Shown here one piece after another: positions 18,264-27,616 of a stretch of 64,000 nucleotides of DNA (positions are counted from its first letter, which is position 1; each line of letters begins with the position of its first letter). The notes below the pieces were generated by a model, which was not told the origin of the DNA, made no database searches, and worked only from the letters and a program-made list of their open reading frames with translations. Source of the DNA: Gemella haemolysans (GTDB lineage: Bacteria; Bacillota; Bacilli; Staphylococcales; Gemellaceae); contig NZ_CABFLN010000064.1 of assembly GCF_901873445.1 (NCBI RefSeq), positions 1 through 64,000 on the forward strand. Direction: 5' to 3'. Position numbers and translations under genes: made by a program.

Positions 18264-18712
18264 TATTTTTTATCCTCTTTTTTCAAACAATCTGGGCATA
18301 AACCATAAACCTCAAATTTATGGCCATCTATTCGATAGCCTTTCAATTCTTCAATTTCTAAATCATCACATACGTGTACATGTATTATTTTTGCTTTTCC
18401 ACATTTTAAGCATATGTGATGGTGATGGTGATGATCTGTTTCCAAACACCCAATTTTAAAATATTTTTCCCCTTTAATTTCTGTAGTTTCCAAAATACCT
18501 ATTTCTTCATAAGTACTTAGATTTCTATAAATAGTATCAAAACTTAGTCCAGGATACATTTTACCGACTGTTTCAGATACATATTTTGCATTAATATATC
18601 TATCTTCTTTTACTAAAAGTTCAACCATAGCTTTTCTTTTATCAGTATATTTATACCCTTTTTCCTTTAGAAGTTTCATTATTCTATCAACTTTTTCTTC
18701 TGATATTTTCAT
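18263..18712 (-). CDS. zur: Fur-family transcriptional regulator, probably Zur
   Basis: A 149-residue Fur-family repressor. The winged-helix part includes KYTDKRKAMVELL and GLSFDTIYRNLSTYEEIGI (about 18-75). A six-His run (DHHHHHHI) and two CxxC pairs (CLKCGK, CPDC) form the regulatory and structural metal sites. The KYTDKRK, INAKYV and SFDTIYRNL stretches closely resemble remembered Staphylococcus Zur, and cshB-nfo-zur neighbours occur in Bacillus. So Zur is preferred over Fur or PerR. No Zur operator was recognised in the window. Confidence 0.82.
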   Translation of the reverse strand: MKISEEKVDRIMKLLKEKGYKYTDKRKAMVELLVKEDRYINAKYVSETVGKMYPGLSFDTIYRNLSTYEEIGILETTEIKGEKYFKIGCLETDHHHHHHICLKCGKAKIIHVHVCDDLEIEELKGYRIDGHKFEVYGLCPDCLKKEDKK

Positions 18713-18730
18713 AAGTACCTCCTACATAGT

Positions 18731-19606
18731 CTATTTTTTAAAGTCCACAAACGTCTTGTTTCTTAACATTTCAATTTCATCTTTATAAGGTGCAATGTCT
18801 TTCTTTTCTCCATACCAAGGAGTCTCTAAAATTTTAGGAATATTTGCAAATTCATCTAAATGAACAATTCTATTTATCGTATCGAATCCAATTCCACCGT
18901 ACCCGATATTTTCATGACGATCTTTATGTGCACCCAATGTATTTTTACTATCATTAATATGAAGCACTTGAATCCTATCTAATCCCACTATTTTATCAAA
19001 TTCAGTAAGAACACCATCTAAATCATTAACAATATCATATCCACCTTCAAATACATGACAAGTATCAAAAGTTACTGTTAATTTTTCGTTTAAAGTAACT
19101 CCATCAATAATTTGTGCAATTTCATCAAAAGTTCTTCCACATTCACTACCTTTACCGGCCATAACTTCCAAGGCAATATTAGGTTTCATATCTTTTGTTA
19201 GCACCTCGTTTAAACCTTTAACGATACTTGCTATTCCAACATCAGCACCTACTTTGACATGTGATCCTGGGTGAAGAACAATATTCTTAGCACCAATTTT
19301 TTCAGTTCTTTCAATTTCTAATCTTAAGAAATCAACCGCAAGCTGATAGATTTCTGGTTTTACTGTATTTGCTAAATTAATAATATAGGGTGCATGCACT
19401 ACTATATCACTAATATTTTTTTCTTTCATTAATTTATGCGCTTCTTCGATTCTCAATTCTTCAATAGGTTTTCTTCTTGTATTTTGAGGAGCACCTGTAT
19501 AAATCATAAATGTATCACTATTATAACTAGCTGCTTCTTTTACGGAACCTAGCATCATTTCTTTTCCTGACATTGATACATGAGATCCAATTTTCAAGTT
19601 CTTCAT
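18731..19606 (-). CDS. nfo: endonuclease IV (AP endonuclease)
   Basis: Zinc-dependent AP endonuclease of base-excision repair, 291 residues. Motifs seen are [12 protein letters not shown] at the start, [10 protein letters not shown] near 74-83, [10 protein letters not shown] and ETPWYG near the C-terminus. Metal ligands are the usual His, Asp and Glu residues (for example [12 protein letters not shown]). Its start overlaps the cshB stop by one base. An adjacent RNA helicase is the normal neighbour in Bacillales. Confidence 0.95.
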   Translation of the reverse strand: MKNLKIGSHVSMSGKEMMLGSVKEAASYNSDTFMIYTGAPQNTRRKPIEELRIEEAHKLMKEKNISDIVVHAPYIINLANTVKPEIYQLAVDFLRLEIERTEKIGAKNIVLHPGSHVKVGADVGIASIVKGLNEVLTKDMKPNIALEVMAGKGSECGRTFDEIAQIIDGVTLNEKLTVTFDTCHVFEGGYDIVNDLDGVLTEFDKIVGLDRIQVLHINDSKNTLGAHKDRHENIGYGGIGFDTINRIVHLDEFANIPKILETPWYGEKKDIAPYKDEIEMLRNKTFVDFKK

Positions 19607-20937
19607 TACTTACCTCTGTTTGCCTTGTTACTACGTTTAGCAAATTTTCTTCTTTCTTTTTGTTTAAGTTTGTCCATTTTATATTTATATTTTTTCTTAT
19701 AACCTGGTTTAACTTTTTTAGAAACTTTTACTTTTGATTTCAGTTTCTCAGTTAAGTTATGGTCAGCTACGACTTTCTTTCTACTTTGACGTTTGTTTCT
19801 GTCTTTAGCTTCAACGAACTCACCATTTCTAATATCTTGGTGATTAAATTCAATACCACGTTTTTCTAAATCTTGTAATTTTTCTTCATCTTTGTTGTTG
19901 TAAATTGTAATACAGTCACCGCTTAATCCTGCACGCCCTGTACGCCCTGCTCTGTGGATAAAGAAGTCTAAGTCATTAGGAATATTGTAGTTAATTACAT
20001 GACTTACTCCTTCAATATCAATCCCACGACTCATTAAATCACTAGCTACAACATAGGTGAAATCTAGATTATTAATTCTTTTTTGCATTTGCTTACGTTC
20101 ACGTGGTGTTAAATCTCCGTGAAGTACTCCTACATTTAATCCTTTAGAAATTAAATAGCTACTTACTTCCTCTACCTCAGTTTTCTTATTAGCAAAGATA
20201 AGAGCTAAATAAGGATTAATAACTGTAGTGATTTCATGTAACTTTTCTAATCGAGATGAACTCTTCTCTGGTATTAAAATATATTCAATTTTACCGAATT
20301 TAGCGTTATCAACTTCGATATATTGAGCATTTTTTAAATATTTCTTCAAGAAGTGATTCATTTGAGTTGGAATAGTTGCTGAGAATACTAGAAATTGACA
20401 GTGTTCTGCTGCTCTTTTAGAAATTTTATCAACATCTTCCATGAATCCTAAATCGATCATCATATCACATTCATCGATTACAAGACTTTCTACTTCTTTA
20501 ATTGCTAAAGCACTCGCTCTATCTAACTCTAATACACGTGTTGGTGTACCAATAATAATATGTGGTGCATTAGATACTCTCTCTATATCTCTATTTAAAT
20601 CTTGACCACCAATACATAATGTTATTTTAATATCTTCTTCAGAAAAACTAGCAATATGTAATGCCATATCATATAGTTGTCTTGATAGTTCTCTAGTTGG
20701 AGCTAAAATAATACTTTGTGTTTTTTTCTTAGCTACATCTAATTTGCTAAAAATTGGTAGTAAAAAAGAATGACTTTTCCCACTTCCCGTTTGTGATTTA
20801 GCTACTATGTTTTTTCCTTTTAATACTGGTGAAAATACTCTCTCTTGAATTTTTGTAGGATTATCAAACCCTAAATCTATTACTGCCTTATTTACAAATT
20901 CATTAAATTTATACTGTTCAAATGACTTTGGTAACAT
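19606..20937 (-). CDS. cshB: DEAD-box RNA helicase CshB-like
   Basis: ATP-dependent RNA helicase of the cold-shock/ribosome assembly group, 443 residues. Walker A-type SQTGSGKS is at 48-55, PTRELSRQ near 80-87, and the DEAD box reads DECD at 155-158. [16 protein letters not shown] and [10 protein letters not shown] follow. A Lys/Arg-rich tail from about residue 375 is expected to bind RNA. It is first gene of the run ending in ribF. A 20-bp tandem duplication and an inverted repeat stand upstream. Confidence 0.92.
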   Translation of the reverse strand: MLPKSFEQYKFNEFVNKAVIDLGFDNPTKIQERVFSPVLKGKNIVAKSQTGSGKSHSFLLPIFSKLDVAKKKTQSIILAPTRELSRQLYDMALHIASFSEEDIKITLCIGGQDLNRDIERVSNAPHIIIGTPTRVLELDRASALAIKEVESLVIDECDMMIDLGFMEDVDKISKRAAEHCQFLVFSATIPTQMNHFLKKYLKNAQYIEVDNAKFGKIEYILIPEKSSSRLEKLHEITTVINPYLALIFANKKTEVEEVSSYLISKGLNVGVLHGDLTPRERKQMQKRINNLDFTYVVASDLMSRGIDIEGVSHVINYNIPNDLDFFIHRAGRTGRAGLSGDCITIYNNKDEEKLQDLEKRGIEFNHQDIRNGEFVEAKDRNKRQSRKKVVADHNLTEKLKSKVKVSKKVKPGYKKKYKYKMDKLKQKERRKFAKRSNKANRGK

Positions 20938-20947
20938 TTAAAATCTC

Positions 20948-20987
20948 CTTTATGATTTTTCTATCTACTTTATGATTTTTCTATCTA
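20948..20987. repeat. 20-bp perfect tandem duplication upstream of cshB
   Basis: The unit CTTTATGATTTTTCTATCTA occurs twice without a gap (20948-20967 and 20968-20987). Its first copy touches the Shine-Dalgarno sequence of cshB. Confidence 0.9.
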
Positions 20988-21014
20988 AATATATGGGAGT
21001 TTTCCCCATCTTCA

Positions 21015-21057
21015 ATTTCACACGTGAAATGATTGAAAATAACTTTTTATATTTCAC
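21015..21057. promoter_or_regulatory. ATTTCAC inverted repeat, candidate operator
   Basis: ATTTCAC-AC-GTGAAAT (21015-21030) is a 7-bp perfect inverted repeat. A third ATTTCAC half-site is at 21051-21057. It lies about 80 bases before cshB. The binding protein is not known. Confidence 0.4.
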
Positions 21058-21164
21058 GTTATAATAAACCACCCTTTATTATACTATAAATACATAGATT
21101 TAGCTATAAAAAACACTATATTATTGCCTATTATTCGTTTTCTATATATATTTTCCTCCTGAAA

Positions 21165-21210
21165 ATAAAAAAGTAATTCAGAAAATATTTTACAATCTTC
21201 TGAATTACTT
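21165..21210 (-). terminator. terminator of the pdp-deoC transcript
   Basis: A 12-bp perfect stem (21171-21182 with 21199-21210) followed by TTTTTTATTTT on the minus strand. Confidence 0.88.
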
Positions 21211-21217
21211 AATAATA

Positions 21218-21856
21218 TTATTTTACTATCTCAATTCCTGAGCTTGTTCCTAACCTTTCAGCTCCTAAGTCAACATATTTTTGAGCAGTTTCTTTATCTC
21301 TAACTCCACCACTCGCCTTAACTTTAGCATTATCTCCGACTACAGATTTCATTAATTTTACATCTTCATAAGTTGCACCACCAGTTCCAAATCCTGTTGA
21401 TGTTTTTACAAAATCAGCTTTGGCAACTAGTGACAATTCACAAGCTTTAACTTTTTCTTCATCAGTTAAATAACATGTTTCGATAATAACTTTCAAGACA
21501 TTATTACCAATCGCTTCTTTAATTAGTCGAATTTCATTCTCTACGTAATCAAACTCACCATCTTTTAATTTTGCAACATTAATAACCATATCTATTTCAC
21601 TTGCACCATTTTCGATTGCTTCTTTTGCTTCAAAAACTTTTGATGCTGTTGTCATTGCTCCTAATGGAAATCCAACAACTGCCGCTACTTTAACATCAGT
21701 ACCTTGTAAAAGATGTTTAGCATCCGCAACGTAACAACCATTAACACAAACACTATAAAATTCATGTTCAATAGCTTCTTCACATAACTTTTGGACATCG
21801 GCACTACTTGCCGTAGCTTTTAAAATTGTATGATCAATATATTTATTTAATCCCAT
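21218..21856 (-). CDS. deoC: deoxyribose-phosphate aldolase
   Basis: Splits 2-deoxyribose 5-phosphate into glyceraldehyde 3-phosphate and acetaldehyde, ending deoxynucleoside breakdown. 212 residues. The Schiff-base Lys151 is in ADFVKTSTGFGTGGAT, and the second active-site lysine is in VKASGGVRD. It follows pdp by nine bases, so the two form a nucleoside catabolism pair. Confidence 0.96.
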   Translation of the reverse strand: MGLNKYIDHTILKATASSADVQKLCEEAIEHEFYSVCVNGCYVADAKHLLQGTDVKVAAVVGFPLGAMTTASKVFEAKEAIENGASEIDMVINVAKLKDGEFDYVENEIRLIKEAIGNNVLKVIIETCYLTDEEKVKACELSLVAKADFVKTSTGFGTGGATYEDVKLMKSVVGDNAKVKASGGVRDKETAQKYVDLGAERLGTSSGIEIVK

Positions 21857-21865
21857 TTTTTACCT

Positions 21866-23170
21866 CTATTCTATTATTTCTAATATATTTTTAATATTTT
21901 CTATTTTTTCATTTCCGATAACATAAGCATCTAATAACATATTTTTACTAGATTCTACATTCTTATCATCATTGTAATAAATTTCAGCTATAAGATCACC
22001 TTTTTCTACCTTATCTCCTACTTTTTTCTTAAGCTCTATTCCTACAGCATGATCTACTTCATCTTCTTTTGTCGCACGACCTGCTCCTATTACCATAGCT
22101 GCTTTACCTACTTCTTCAGCTTTAATTTTAGTAACATATCCATCTTCATGCGCAAATACTTCTAATACTGATTTTGGTGTTGGTAATAACTCATAATTAT
22201 TCACGACTTCACCGTCTCCACCACTAAGTTCTATAAACTGTTTTAATAATTCTAAAGCACGACCATTATTAATAACTTCATCTATCTTTTCACTAGCTTC
22301 TTCGAATGTCTTCACTTCACCTTTATGTTTTAACGCTAAATAAACAATTTCATATACAACTTCCTTAAGATCACTTGACCAATTTCCTTTTAAAGCCTCT
22401 ATACCTTCAATTATTTCATTAGCATTACCAATATTATAACCTAATGGTTCTTCCATGTTAGTTAGTACTGCTATCGTTTTTCTTCCAACACTATTACCGA
22501 TTTCTACCATTCGACGTGACAGTTCCCTAGCATCTTCAATAGTTTTCATGAAGGCACCATCACCAACTTTAACATCAAGAATAATTAAATCTGATTGAAT
22601 AGCTAATTTTTTACTCATAATACTACTAGCGATTAATGGAATGCTATCAACTGTTGCAGTAACATCACGTAAGGCATATATTTTTTTATCTAATGGAACA
22701 ATATTATCACTATAGCCCATTAATCCAACTCCAGTTTTACTAGCAACTTCTACTAATTCTTCTTTTGTTGTACTAAATTTAAAGTTTCTAATAGACTCAA
22801 ATTTATCTATTGTCCCTCCTGTATGACCTAGACCTTTACCTGAAAGTTTAGTTGTAGCCATTCCTACAGCTGATAGAATTGGTCCTAATACAACTGTTAC
22901 TTTGTCCCCAACACCTCCAGTAGAGTGTTTATCTACTAAATAGTGGTCTAAATCATCAAAGAAAATAGTATCTCCTGAATCTCTCATTGTTAATGTAAAG
23001 TTTGTAAGCTCATCTTTAGTCATATTATTAAAATATACCGACATTAAAAATGAACTCATCTGATAATCTGGAACTTTACCCAAAAGATATCCTTCCAGTA
23101 AAAACTCTATTTCGGCTTTAGTTAGCTCATTATTTTTTTTCTTTTTATCTATGATATCAACAACTCTCAT
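21866..23170 (-). CDS. pdp: pyrimidine-nucleoside phosphorylase
   Basis: Phosphorolyses thymidine, deoxyuridine or uridine to the base and (deoxy)ribose 1-phosphate. 434 residues. The family signature KLSGKGLGHTGGTIDK lies near 107-123. DKHSTGGVGDKVT at about 81-93 binds phosphate, and the C-terminal domain is complete. It acts just before DeoC, although no phosphopentomutase (deoB) is seen here. Whether it is the broad-specificity Pdp or DeoA cannot be told with certainty; the length fits both. Confidence 0.93.
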   Translation of the reverse strand: MRVVDIIDKKKKNNELTKAEIEFLLEGYLLGKVPDYQMSSFLMSVYFNNMTKDELTNFTLTMRDSGDTIFFDDLDHYLVDKHSTGGVGDKVTVVLGPILSAVGMATTKLSGKGLGHTGGTIDKFESIRNFKFSTTKEELVEVASKTGVGLMGYSDNIVPLDKKIYALRDVTATVDSIPLIASSIMSKKLAIQSDLIILDVKVGDGAFMKTIEDARELSRRMVEIGNSVGRKTIAVLTNMEEPLGYNIGNANEIIEGIEALKGNWSSDLKEVVYEIVYLALKHKGEVKTFEEASEKIDEVINNGRALELLKQFIELSGGDGEVVNNYELLPTPKSVLEVFAHEDGYVTKIKAEEVGKAAMVIGAGRATKEDEVDHAVGIELKKKVGDKVEKGDLIAEIYYNDDKNVESSKNMLLDAYVIGNEKIENIKNILEIIE

Positions 23171-23230
23171 AGCTAATCTCCTTACTTATTAATTTAATTA
23201 AAATAAACTTTACAGTATTAGTTAATTCGT

Positions 23231-23779
23231 CTAGAAATCATTACAATAAAAATTTGTCATACCATACTTCTCATTTTCTATATATATGTTATTAGAGATT
23301 TCTAATATCTGCAAACTTTTCTTATCTTTCAATATTTTATATAATTCATTTTGATCTTTTTTACTATATACTATTTTATCACGAATCAAATACATTTTGT
23401 AGCCTAATAATATTAATGTATAATTTTTGTACTTAAACAACATACAAAATAATAGATAAAAGATAAATACAAGTATGGCTATTTTAAAAATTAATTGTAC
23501 TTTTTGATTTATAATTAAGAATGTAATAATTATCATCAAAACTAAATAATAGTAATCTATGCCACTTTGTCTAAAGAGTTCTTTCTTGCTACAAACGAAT
23601 ATATTTGTAGGTTTACTACCATTTTGAATTATTAAAGAAAATATAGAAATTATTATTAATATTGTAGTCAATAAAAGATCGTCCAAATCTTGTTTTACAA
23701 AGGTATAAATAAGTAAAACAAAATAAAGAGGCATAAATGAATAGATACAATAACTAATATAGTTAAATGATTTTTTCAT
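23231..23779 (-). CDS. uncharacterised membrane protein (four hydrophobic segments)
   Basis: 182 residues. Hydrophobic segments at about 10-28, 35-52, 76-91 and 96-115 are followed by a soluble C-terminal part of about 65 residues. I recognise no family. It starts after a ribosome-binding site (AGGAGG-like) and is the last gene of the run that includes floA and nfeD, 17 bases after the preceding gene. The final residues FYCNDF contain a Cys of unknown meaning. Confidence 0.65.
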   Translation of the reverse strand: MKKSFNYISYCIYSFMPLYFVLLIYTFVKQDLDDLLLTTILIIISIFSLIIQNGSKPTNIFVCSKKELFRQSGIDYYYLVLMIIITFLIINQKVQLIFKIAILVFIFYLLFCMLFKYKNYTLILLGYKMYLIRDKIVYSKKDQNELYKILKDKKSLQILEISNNIYIENEKYGMTNFYCNDF

Positions 23780-23796
23780 CTTATACCTCCTATTTA

Positions 23797-24129
23797 TTAT
23801 CTTTTACTCTTCGGTTTAGACAGAATCTCTGAAAAAATTATATCGTTAACAACTTTTTCTTTATCAAAAGTTAAAGAATTTGAAAATATTTCTTTTTCTC
23901 TATCTACTATAACTCTTTGTTTTTTCTCAAAAGATTTACGAGTTAGAGTTTGTTGATTTGTTACGGGATTTTCTTTTTGCTGTTGATTTTTAGACGCAGT
24001 ATTTTTTACCTTTGTCTTCCTTTTCTTAACTTTCTTAATAGGCTCTTCTTTAGTTTTATTATTTTCTCTTACTTTATCAATAATAAATGAAACTAATAGA
24101 AAGATTAACGGGACATATAAACTACTCAT
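23797..24129 (-). CDS. uncharacterised membrane-anchored basic protein
   Basis: 110 residues. A single N-terminal membrane segment (about 3-19) is followed by a Lys-rich, probably disordered linker (25-60). The C-terminus is LTFDKEKVVNDIIFSEIL followed by SKPKSKR. That tail resembles the end of the neighbouring upstream protein (24126-24605), so the pair may share a partner-binding motif. It overlaps that gene by 4 nt (ATGA). No known family was recognised. The floA neighbourhood suggests the membrane microdomain. Confidence 0.65.
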   Translation of the reverse strand: MSSLYVPLIFLLVSFIIDKVRENNKTKEEPIKKVKKRKTKVKNTASKNQQQKENPVTNQQTLTRKSFEKKQRVIVDREKEIFSNSLTFDKEKVVNDIIFSEILSKPKSKR

Positions 24130-24605
24130 CTTCCCCTCCTAGAGTTCCTATTAAGATACTCGTTAGCAATCAATCCACGAACTATATTTTCTTGTGTAAA
24201 CTCTAATTTTTTTGAATTATTTTGAACAACATTAGTGTTATCGAAATTTCTTTGCATTGAAAATTTATTTTTACCTCTATTATAATTTTCATTATAATAT
24301 TGTTGATATTTATTTATAGATGAACTATCAACTTGTTGTTCATAAATATCTTCTTCATACACTTGCTGCTCACTTAATGAACTTTGTCTACTTCTAAGAG
24401 CATTAGAGTCTTTACCGTTAGCCTCTTTAATTCTTTTAATCTCTTCAACAGCCTTTAAAGCCTGTGATCGAGCATTGTCTAATTTCATTTGTTTTGAATT
24501 ATCTAAATTCTTTCTGTATCTTTTACTGTCAGAAGCAAAAACAATTACGAAAATAGCAAAAATTATGATAAATGTTATTGGTGCTGCGAAAATTAAAAAT
24601 GACAT
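24126..24605 (-). CDS. uncharacterised membrane-anchored protein near floA
   Basis: 159 residues. One N-terminal membrane segment (about 4-24) is followed by a short charged helical region (25-65) and a long Gln/Asn/Ser/Tyr-rich, low-complexity part (70-130). The C-terminus is KLEFTQENIVRGLIANEYL then NRNSRRGR. The tail motif matches the next gene's C-terminus in spacing. It starts 23 bases after floA. Function unknown. Confidence 0.65.
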   Translation of the reverse strand: MSFLIFAAPITFIIIFAIFVIVFASDSKRYRKNLDNSKQMKLDNARSQALKAVEEIKRIKEANGKDSNALRSRQSSLSEQQVYEEDIYEQQVDSSSINKYQQYYNENYNRGKNKFSMQRNFDNTNVVQNNSKKLEFTQENIVRGLIANEYLNRNSRRGR

Positions 24606-24628
24606 TTCACATCCTCCTTTTTATCTAA

Positions 24629-25618
24629 TTATTTACCTGCTCCTGTATCAGGTTGTGACATACGTTTGATTGAATCTCTCATACCTGTATCAGCTTCTAG
24701 ATTTTTATAATTCATATAATCCATAATACCTAGATTACCTTGTTGGAAAGCTTTAGCCATAGCAAGTGGTAGTTCTGCTTCAGCTTCTACTACTTTTGCA
24801 CGCATCTCTTGAATTCTTGCTTTCATTTCCTGCTCAGCTGCAACTGCCATTGCACGACGTTGTTCTGCTTTAGCTTGAGCAATGTTTTTGTCAGCAATAG
24901 CTTGCTCAGTTTGTAAGTTAGCACCGATATTTTGACCAATGTCAACATCCAGAATATCAATCGATAAAATTTCAAATGCAGTACCTGCATCTAAACCTTT
25001 GTCTAAGATTGTTTTAGAAATACGATCAGGATTTTCTAAAACTACTGTGTGTGATTCAGAAGAACCAATTGTAGAGACGATACCTTCACCTACACGGGCA
25101 ATAACTGTTTCTTCTCCAGCTCCCCCTACTAAACGTTCAATGTTTGCACGAACTGTGATTCTAGCTTTCGCTTTAACTTCGATACCATTAATTGCAACCC
25201 CAGCGATATATGGAGTTTCAATAACTTTCGGATTAACACTCATTTGAACTGCTTGAAGAACATCACGTCCTGCTAAGTCAATAGCTGCACAACGTTCAAA
25301 AGTTAAACTTACAATATTAGCTCTGTGAGCTGCAATTAGAGCATTAATTACTCTATCCACATTTCCCCCTGCTAAATAGTGACTTTCCAATTGATTAATA
25401 GTAACAGCTAACCCTGCTTTGTGAGCTTTAATCATAGGATTTATTACTCTACTTGGTATAACACGTCTTAATCTCATACCAACAAGTGTAAAAATACTTA
25501 CCTTAACGCCTGCGGCAATCGCACTAATCCATAGACCAAGTGGAAAGAAAGTAAAGAATATAGATAGCACAATCAACACTACCACCACAATTATACCTGT
25601 AAATACTAATTCTGGCAT
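24629..25618 (-). CDS. floA: flotillin-like protein FloA
   Basis: Membrane scaffold of functional membrane microdomains in Firmicutes. 329 residues, normal size. An N-terminal hydrophobic hairpin (about 4-45) is followed by a SPFH-like domain ([41 protein letters not shown]) and a coiled-coil rich in Ala and Glu ([19 protein letters not shown], about 250-295). It follows nfeD by 21 bases, the usual NfeD-flotillin pairing (yqeZ-yqfA in Bacillus). Confidence 0.93.
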   Translation of the reverse strand: MPELVFTGIIVVVVLIVLSIFFTFFPLGLWISAIAAGVKVSIFTLVGMRLRRVIPSRVINPMIKAHKAGLAVTINQLESHYLAGGNVDRVINALIAAHRANIVSLTFERCAAIDLAGRDVLQAVQMSVNPKVIETPYIAGVAINGIEVKAKARITVRANIERLVGGAGEETVIARVGEGIVSTIGSSESHTVVLENPDRISKTILDKGLDAGTAFEILSIDILDVDIGQNIGANLQTEQAIADKNIAQAKAEQRRAMAVAAEQEMKARIQEMRAKVVEAEAELPLAMAKAFQQGNLGIMDYMNYKNLEADTGMRDSIKRMSQPDTGAGK

Positions 25619-25639
25619 AATACTACCTCCTTATTTTAT

Positions 25640-26263
25640 TTATATTTTCTTAACAACTATACGCATTCCTTCAACACGTATAATTTCAATTTCATTACCT
25701 TTTTCTATAAAGTCTCCATCAGTAACTACATCCAATTTTTCATCGCCAAATACAGCGACTCCTGCCGGACGTAAATCTGTATATGCTCGAAGTTTCTTAC
25801 CTACAAGTTCTAATCTACTTTCACTTGCTACATAGCCATCTTCTGTTGAGATAGCATCAGTTAATACAAGTCTATCTAGAAAAACCAACTTTTTATGAAA
25901 AATACTTCTATTTACATAATACAGTATAACTGCAAGTATTAGAGAAACTATTAAAATAAATGCAATATAATATGTTGATTTATTTACATAAATTATTGCA
26001 TATACTACGGTAATGATACCTACAGTGCCCACTATTCCTCCTGGGACAAACATTTCAAGCCCTATTAAACAAAGTCCACCAATGAACAGCAATAGAACAA
26101 AAATACTAAGTCCTGTAGAATAGGAATGTAAGGCAATGTATGTCGCTAAACTGACTATTGACAATATTCCAAATAGATTAAATTTTCTTGAGAATAATTG
26201 CTGACAGAAAGTTAATGACATAGTAATTAAAAGAATCCAATCGAGAGACATCATTAAATTCAT
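25640..26263 (-). CDS. NfeD-like membrane protein
   Basis: 207 residues. Four or five membrane segments (about 8-24, 31-50, 52-72, 76-95, 98-116) precede a C-terminal OB-fold NfeD domain (about 145-207: LVGKKLRAYTDLRPAGVAVFGDEKLDVVTDGDFIEKG). It lacks the ClpP-like serine protease domain found in long NfeD proteins such as YqeZ, so it is the short type. It stands immediately before floA and is expected to work with it in membrane organisation. Confidence 0.88.
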   Translation of the reverse strand: MNLMMSLDWILLITMSLTFCQQLFSRKFNLFGILSIVSLATYIALHSYSTGLSIFVLLLFIGGLCLIGLEMFVPGGIVGTVGIITVVYAIIYVNKSTYYIAFILIVSLILAVILYYVNRSIFHKKLVFLDRLVLTDAISTEDGYVASESRLELVGKKLRAYTDLRPAGVAVFGDEKLDVVTDGDFIEKGNEIEIIRVEGMRIVVKKI

Positions 26264-26269
26264 ATATAA

Positions 26270-26989
26270 TCACCTCATTTTTGTATATTCTTTTTCAAGA
26301 TAATCTAACAATTCCTCTCTTGTAAATATGTTACCATGACCAGGAACAGCATATTCAAAATCAAGAATTGTTATTCTATCTATATAATCACGGAGCTTCT
26401 GCTTATTATATGCCATCGGTTTAGTATAATAGTTTTTAGCATGACTATCTCCTAAAAACAATAGTTTTTCCTCTGGAATATAAATTAAAAATGCATCATT
26501 AGAATGTGAGTTATCATTATATATACAATTTATTTTAACTCCACCAAGATTCAAATTGAAATCAGCCATTTTTGGCATATCCGGTATTCTAATTTTTATT
26601 TCATTATTTTCATAAACTCTTTTTATTACATCCGCACTATATTTTATTTCAGTTCCATCTTTTACCCTTTGATAAAGACTCTCATCATCCCACTTAAGTT
26701 GTGATAACTCAATTAAAGAGTCTCTAGCTCTATCTGTAGAGATTACTGGAATATCTAGATAGGCCGCTCCAAAGCTATGATCCCAGTGATGATGGGTCAA
26801 TATTACATAACTTGGCATCGGCAGGTCATTTTCCTTTAATTCCTTTAGAAAATTCTCAACTTGTGTAGGTCCATTTCCAGAATCTAACATTACAGAAAAA
26901 TATTCACCTTTTAAATAACCAAGTGTCGGTTCTAAATACATATATCGTTGTTTTGTATAATAAAATCTATCTGAAAATTTAATTAGCAT
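26270..26989 (-). CDS. metallo-beta-lactamase fold hydrolase
   Basis: 239 residues. The binuclear metal motif LTHHHWDHSFGA supplies His66, His68, Asp70 and His71. Later ligands are visible in FLGDSHAKNY and VPGHG. Substrate is unknown; the family includes glyoxalase II-like and lactonase-like enzymes. It heads the nfeD-floA operon with a six-base gap to nfeD, from a clear promoter 30 bases upstream. Confidence 0.85.
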   Translation of the reverse strand: MLIKFSDRFYYTKQRYMYLEPTLGYLKGEYFSVMLDSGNGPTQVENFLKELKENDLPMPSYVILTHHHWDHSFGAAYLDIPVISTDRARDSLIELSQLKWDDESLYQRVKDGTEIKYSADVIKRVYENNEIKIRIPDMPKMADFNLNLGGVKINCIYNDNSHSNDAFLIYIPEEKLLFLGDSHAKNYYTKPMAYNKQKLRDYIDRITILDFEYAVPGHGNIFTREELLDYLEKEYTKMR

Positions 26990-27018
26990 CCTTTTTTCTT
27001 CCTTTTGATTATAGCTAT

Positions 27019-27047
27019 ATTATAGCATACCTATAATCTATTTACAA
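27019..27047 (-). promoter_or_regulatory. sigma-A promoter of the MBL-nfeD-floA operon
   Basis: On the minus strand, TTGTAA (27042-27047), a 17-bp spacer ending in TGC, and TATAAT (27019-27024) form a promoter with an extended -10. Confidence 0.8.
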
Positions 27048-27128
27048 ACCAACCTTACTAAATAAATAGCAGTAACTAAAACCTTTACAAATTCTAGTTA
27101 CTACTATGTTCAAAGAAAAAAATTTATA

Positions 27129-27374
27129 CTAAAATAGAGTTGATCCAACAAGGTACAAATAATAGAATATAAATCCTACTCCTACTATTACTGCTACTAC
27201 ATATATCAGCCAGATCAATAGATAATAAGCATACCCTAATGCTTTAACAATATTAGTTAATCCCAACCATAAATGTCTACCTATCGCTAAAAGAATAGAA
27301 ATTACTCCACCTTCATAAACTTCATCTTGATTATCTAAATTAGTAAATTTAAACATTGTTAATAATTTCATCAT
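27129..27374 (-). CDS. small membrane protein of unknown function
   Basis: About 81 residues. The ATG at 27374 follows GGGGGAGGTGATT; a GTG two codons earlier lies inside that ribosome-binding site. The first 20 residues are polar. Hydrophobic stretches at about 25-45 and 50-78 could form two membrane helices, rich in Tyr, Val and Gly. It has its own promoter and no homologue I recognise. A weak hairpin at about 27066-27107 may end the transcript. Confidence 0.55.
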   Translation of the reverse strand: MMKLLTMFKFTNLDNQDEVYEGGVISILLAIGRHLWLGLTNIVKALGYAYYLLIWLIYVVAVIVGVGFIFYYLYLVGSTLF

Positions 27375-27418
27375 AATCACCTCCCCCTTTGGTAATTTAT
27401 TTCTTACTCTTCAATAAT

Positions 27419-27447
27419 ATTATAATACATTTATCAAGCGATTACAA
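27419..27447 (-). promoter_or_regulatory. sigma-A promoter of the small membrane protein gene
   Basis: On the minus strand, TTGTAA (27442-27447), 17 bp, and TATAAT (27419-27424). Confidence 0.65.
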
Positions 27448-27498
27448 TTGAGGAGTTATAATATAATTTGTTAAATTAAGAAGGAGTTTGTATATATA

Positions 27499-27552
27499 AA
27501 AAAGGTGGCTCGTAAATCATTATTGTATAAAATATGATTCCTGAGTCACCTT
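27499..27552 (-). terminator. terminator of tmRNA, with possible kinship to the dispersed element
   Basis: AAGGTGGCTC (27501-27510 region) pairs with GAGTCACCTT (27543-27552) with one G-U, enclosing an inner AAATCAT/ATGATT stem. T6 follows on the minus strand. The outer stem resembles the first hairpin of the elements at 29372-29548 and 35231-35417. Confidence 0.7.
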
Positions 27553-27616
27553 AATACAGTTTAATAACTGATTATCAATTTTACAAATTTAATCATAGAA
27601 ATTAAACTTGTTAATA

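Noticed and set aside
18263..18712. His6 run in the Fur-family protein as an artificial tag or sequencing oddity
   Set aside because: His-rich stretches at this position are normal in Zur proteins and belong to a metal site.
27019..27047. Fur/PerR box near the metallo-hydrolase promoter
   Set aside because: The repeated TATAAT-like words give a superficial likeness, but no 7-1-7 inverted repeat is present.
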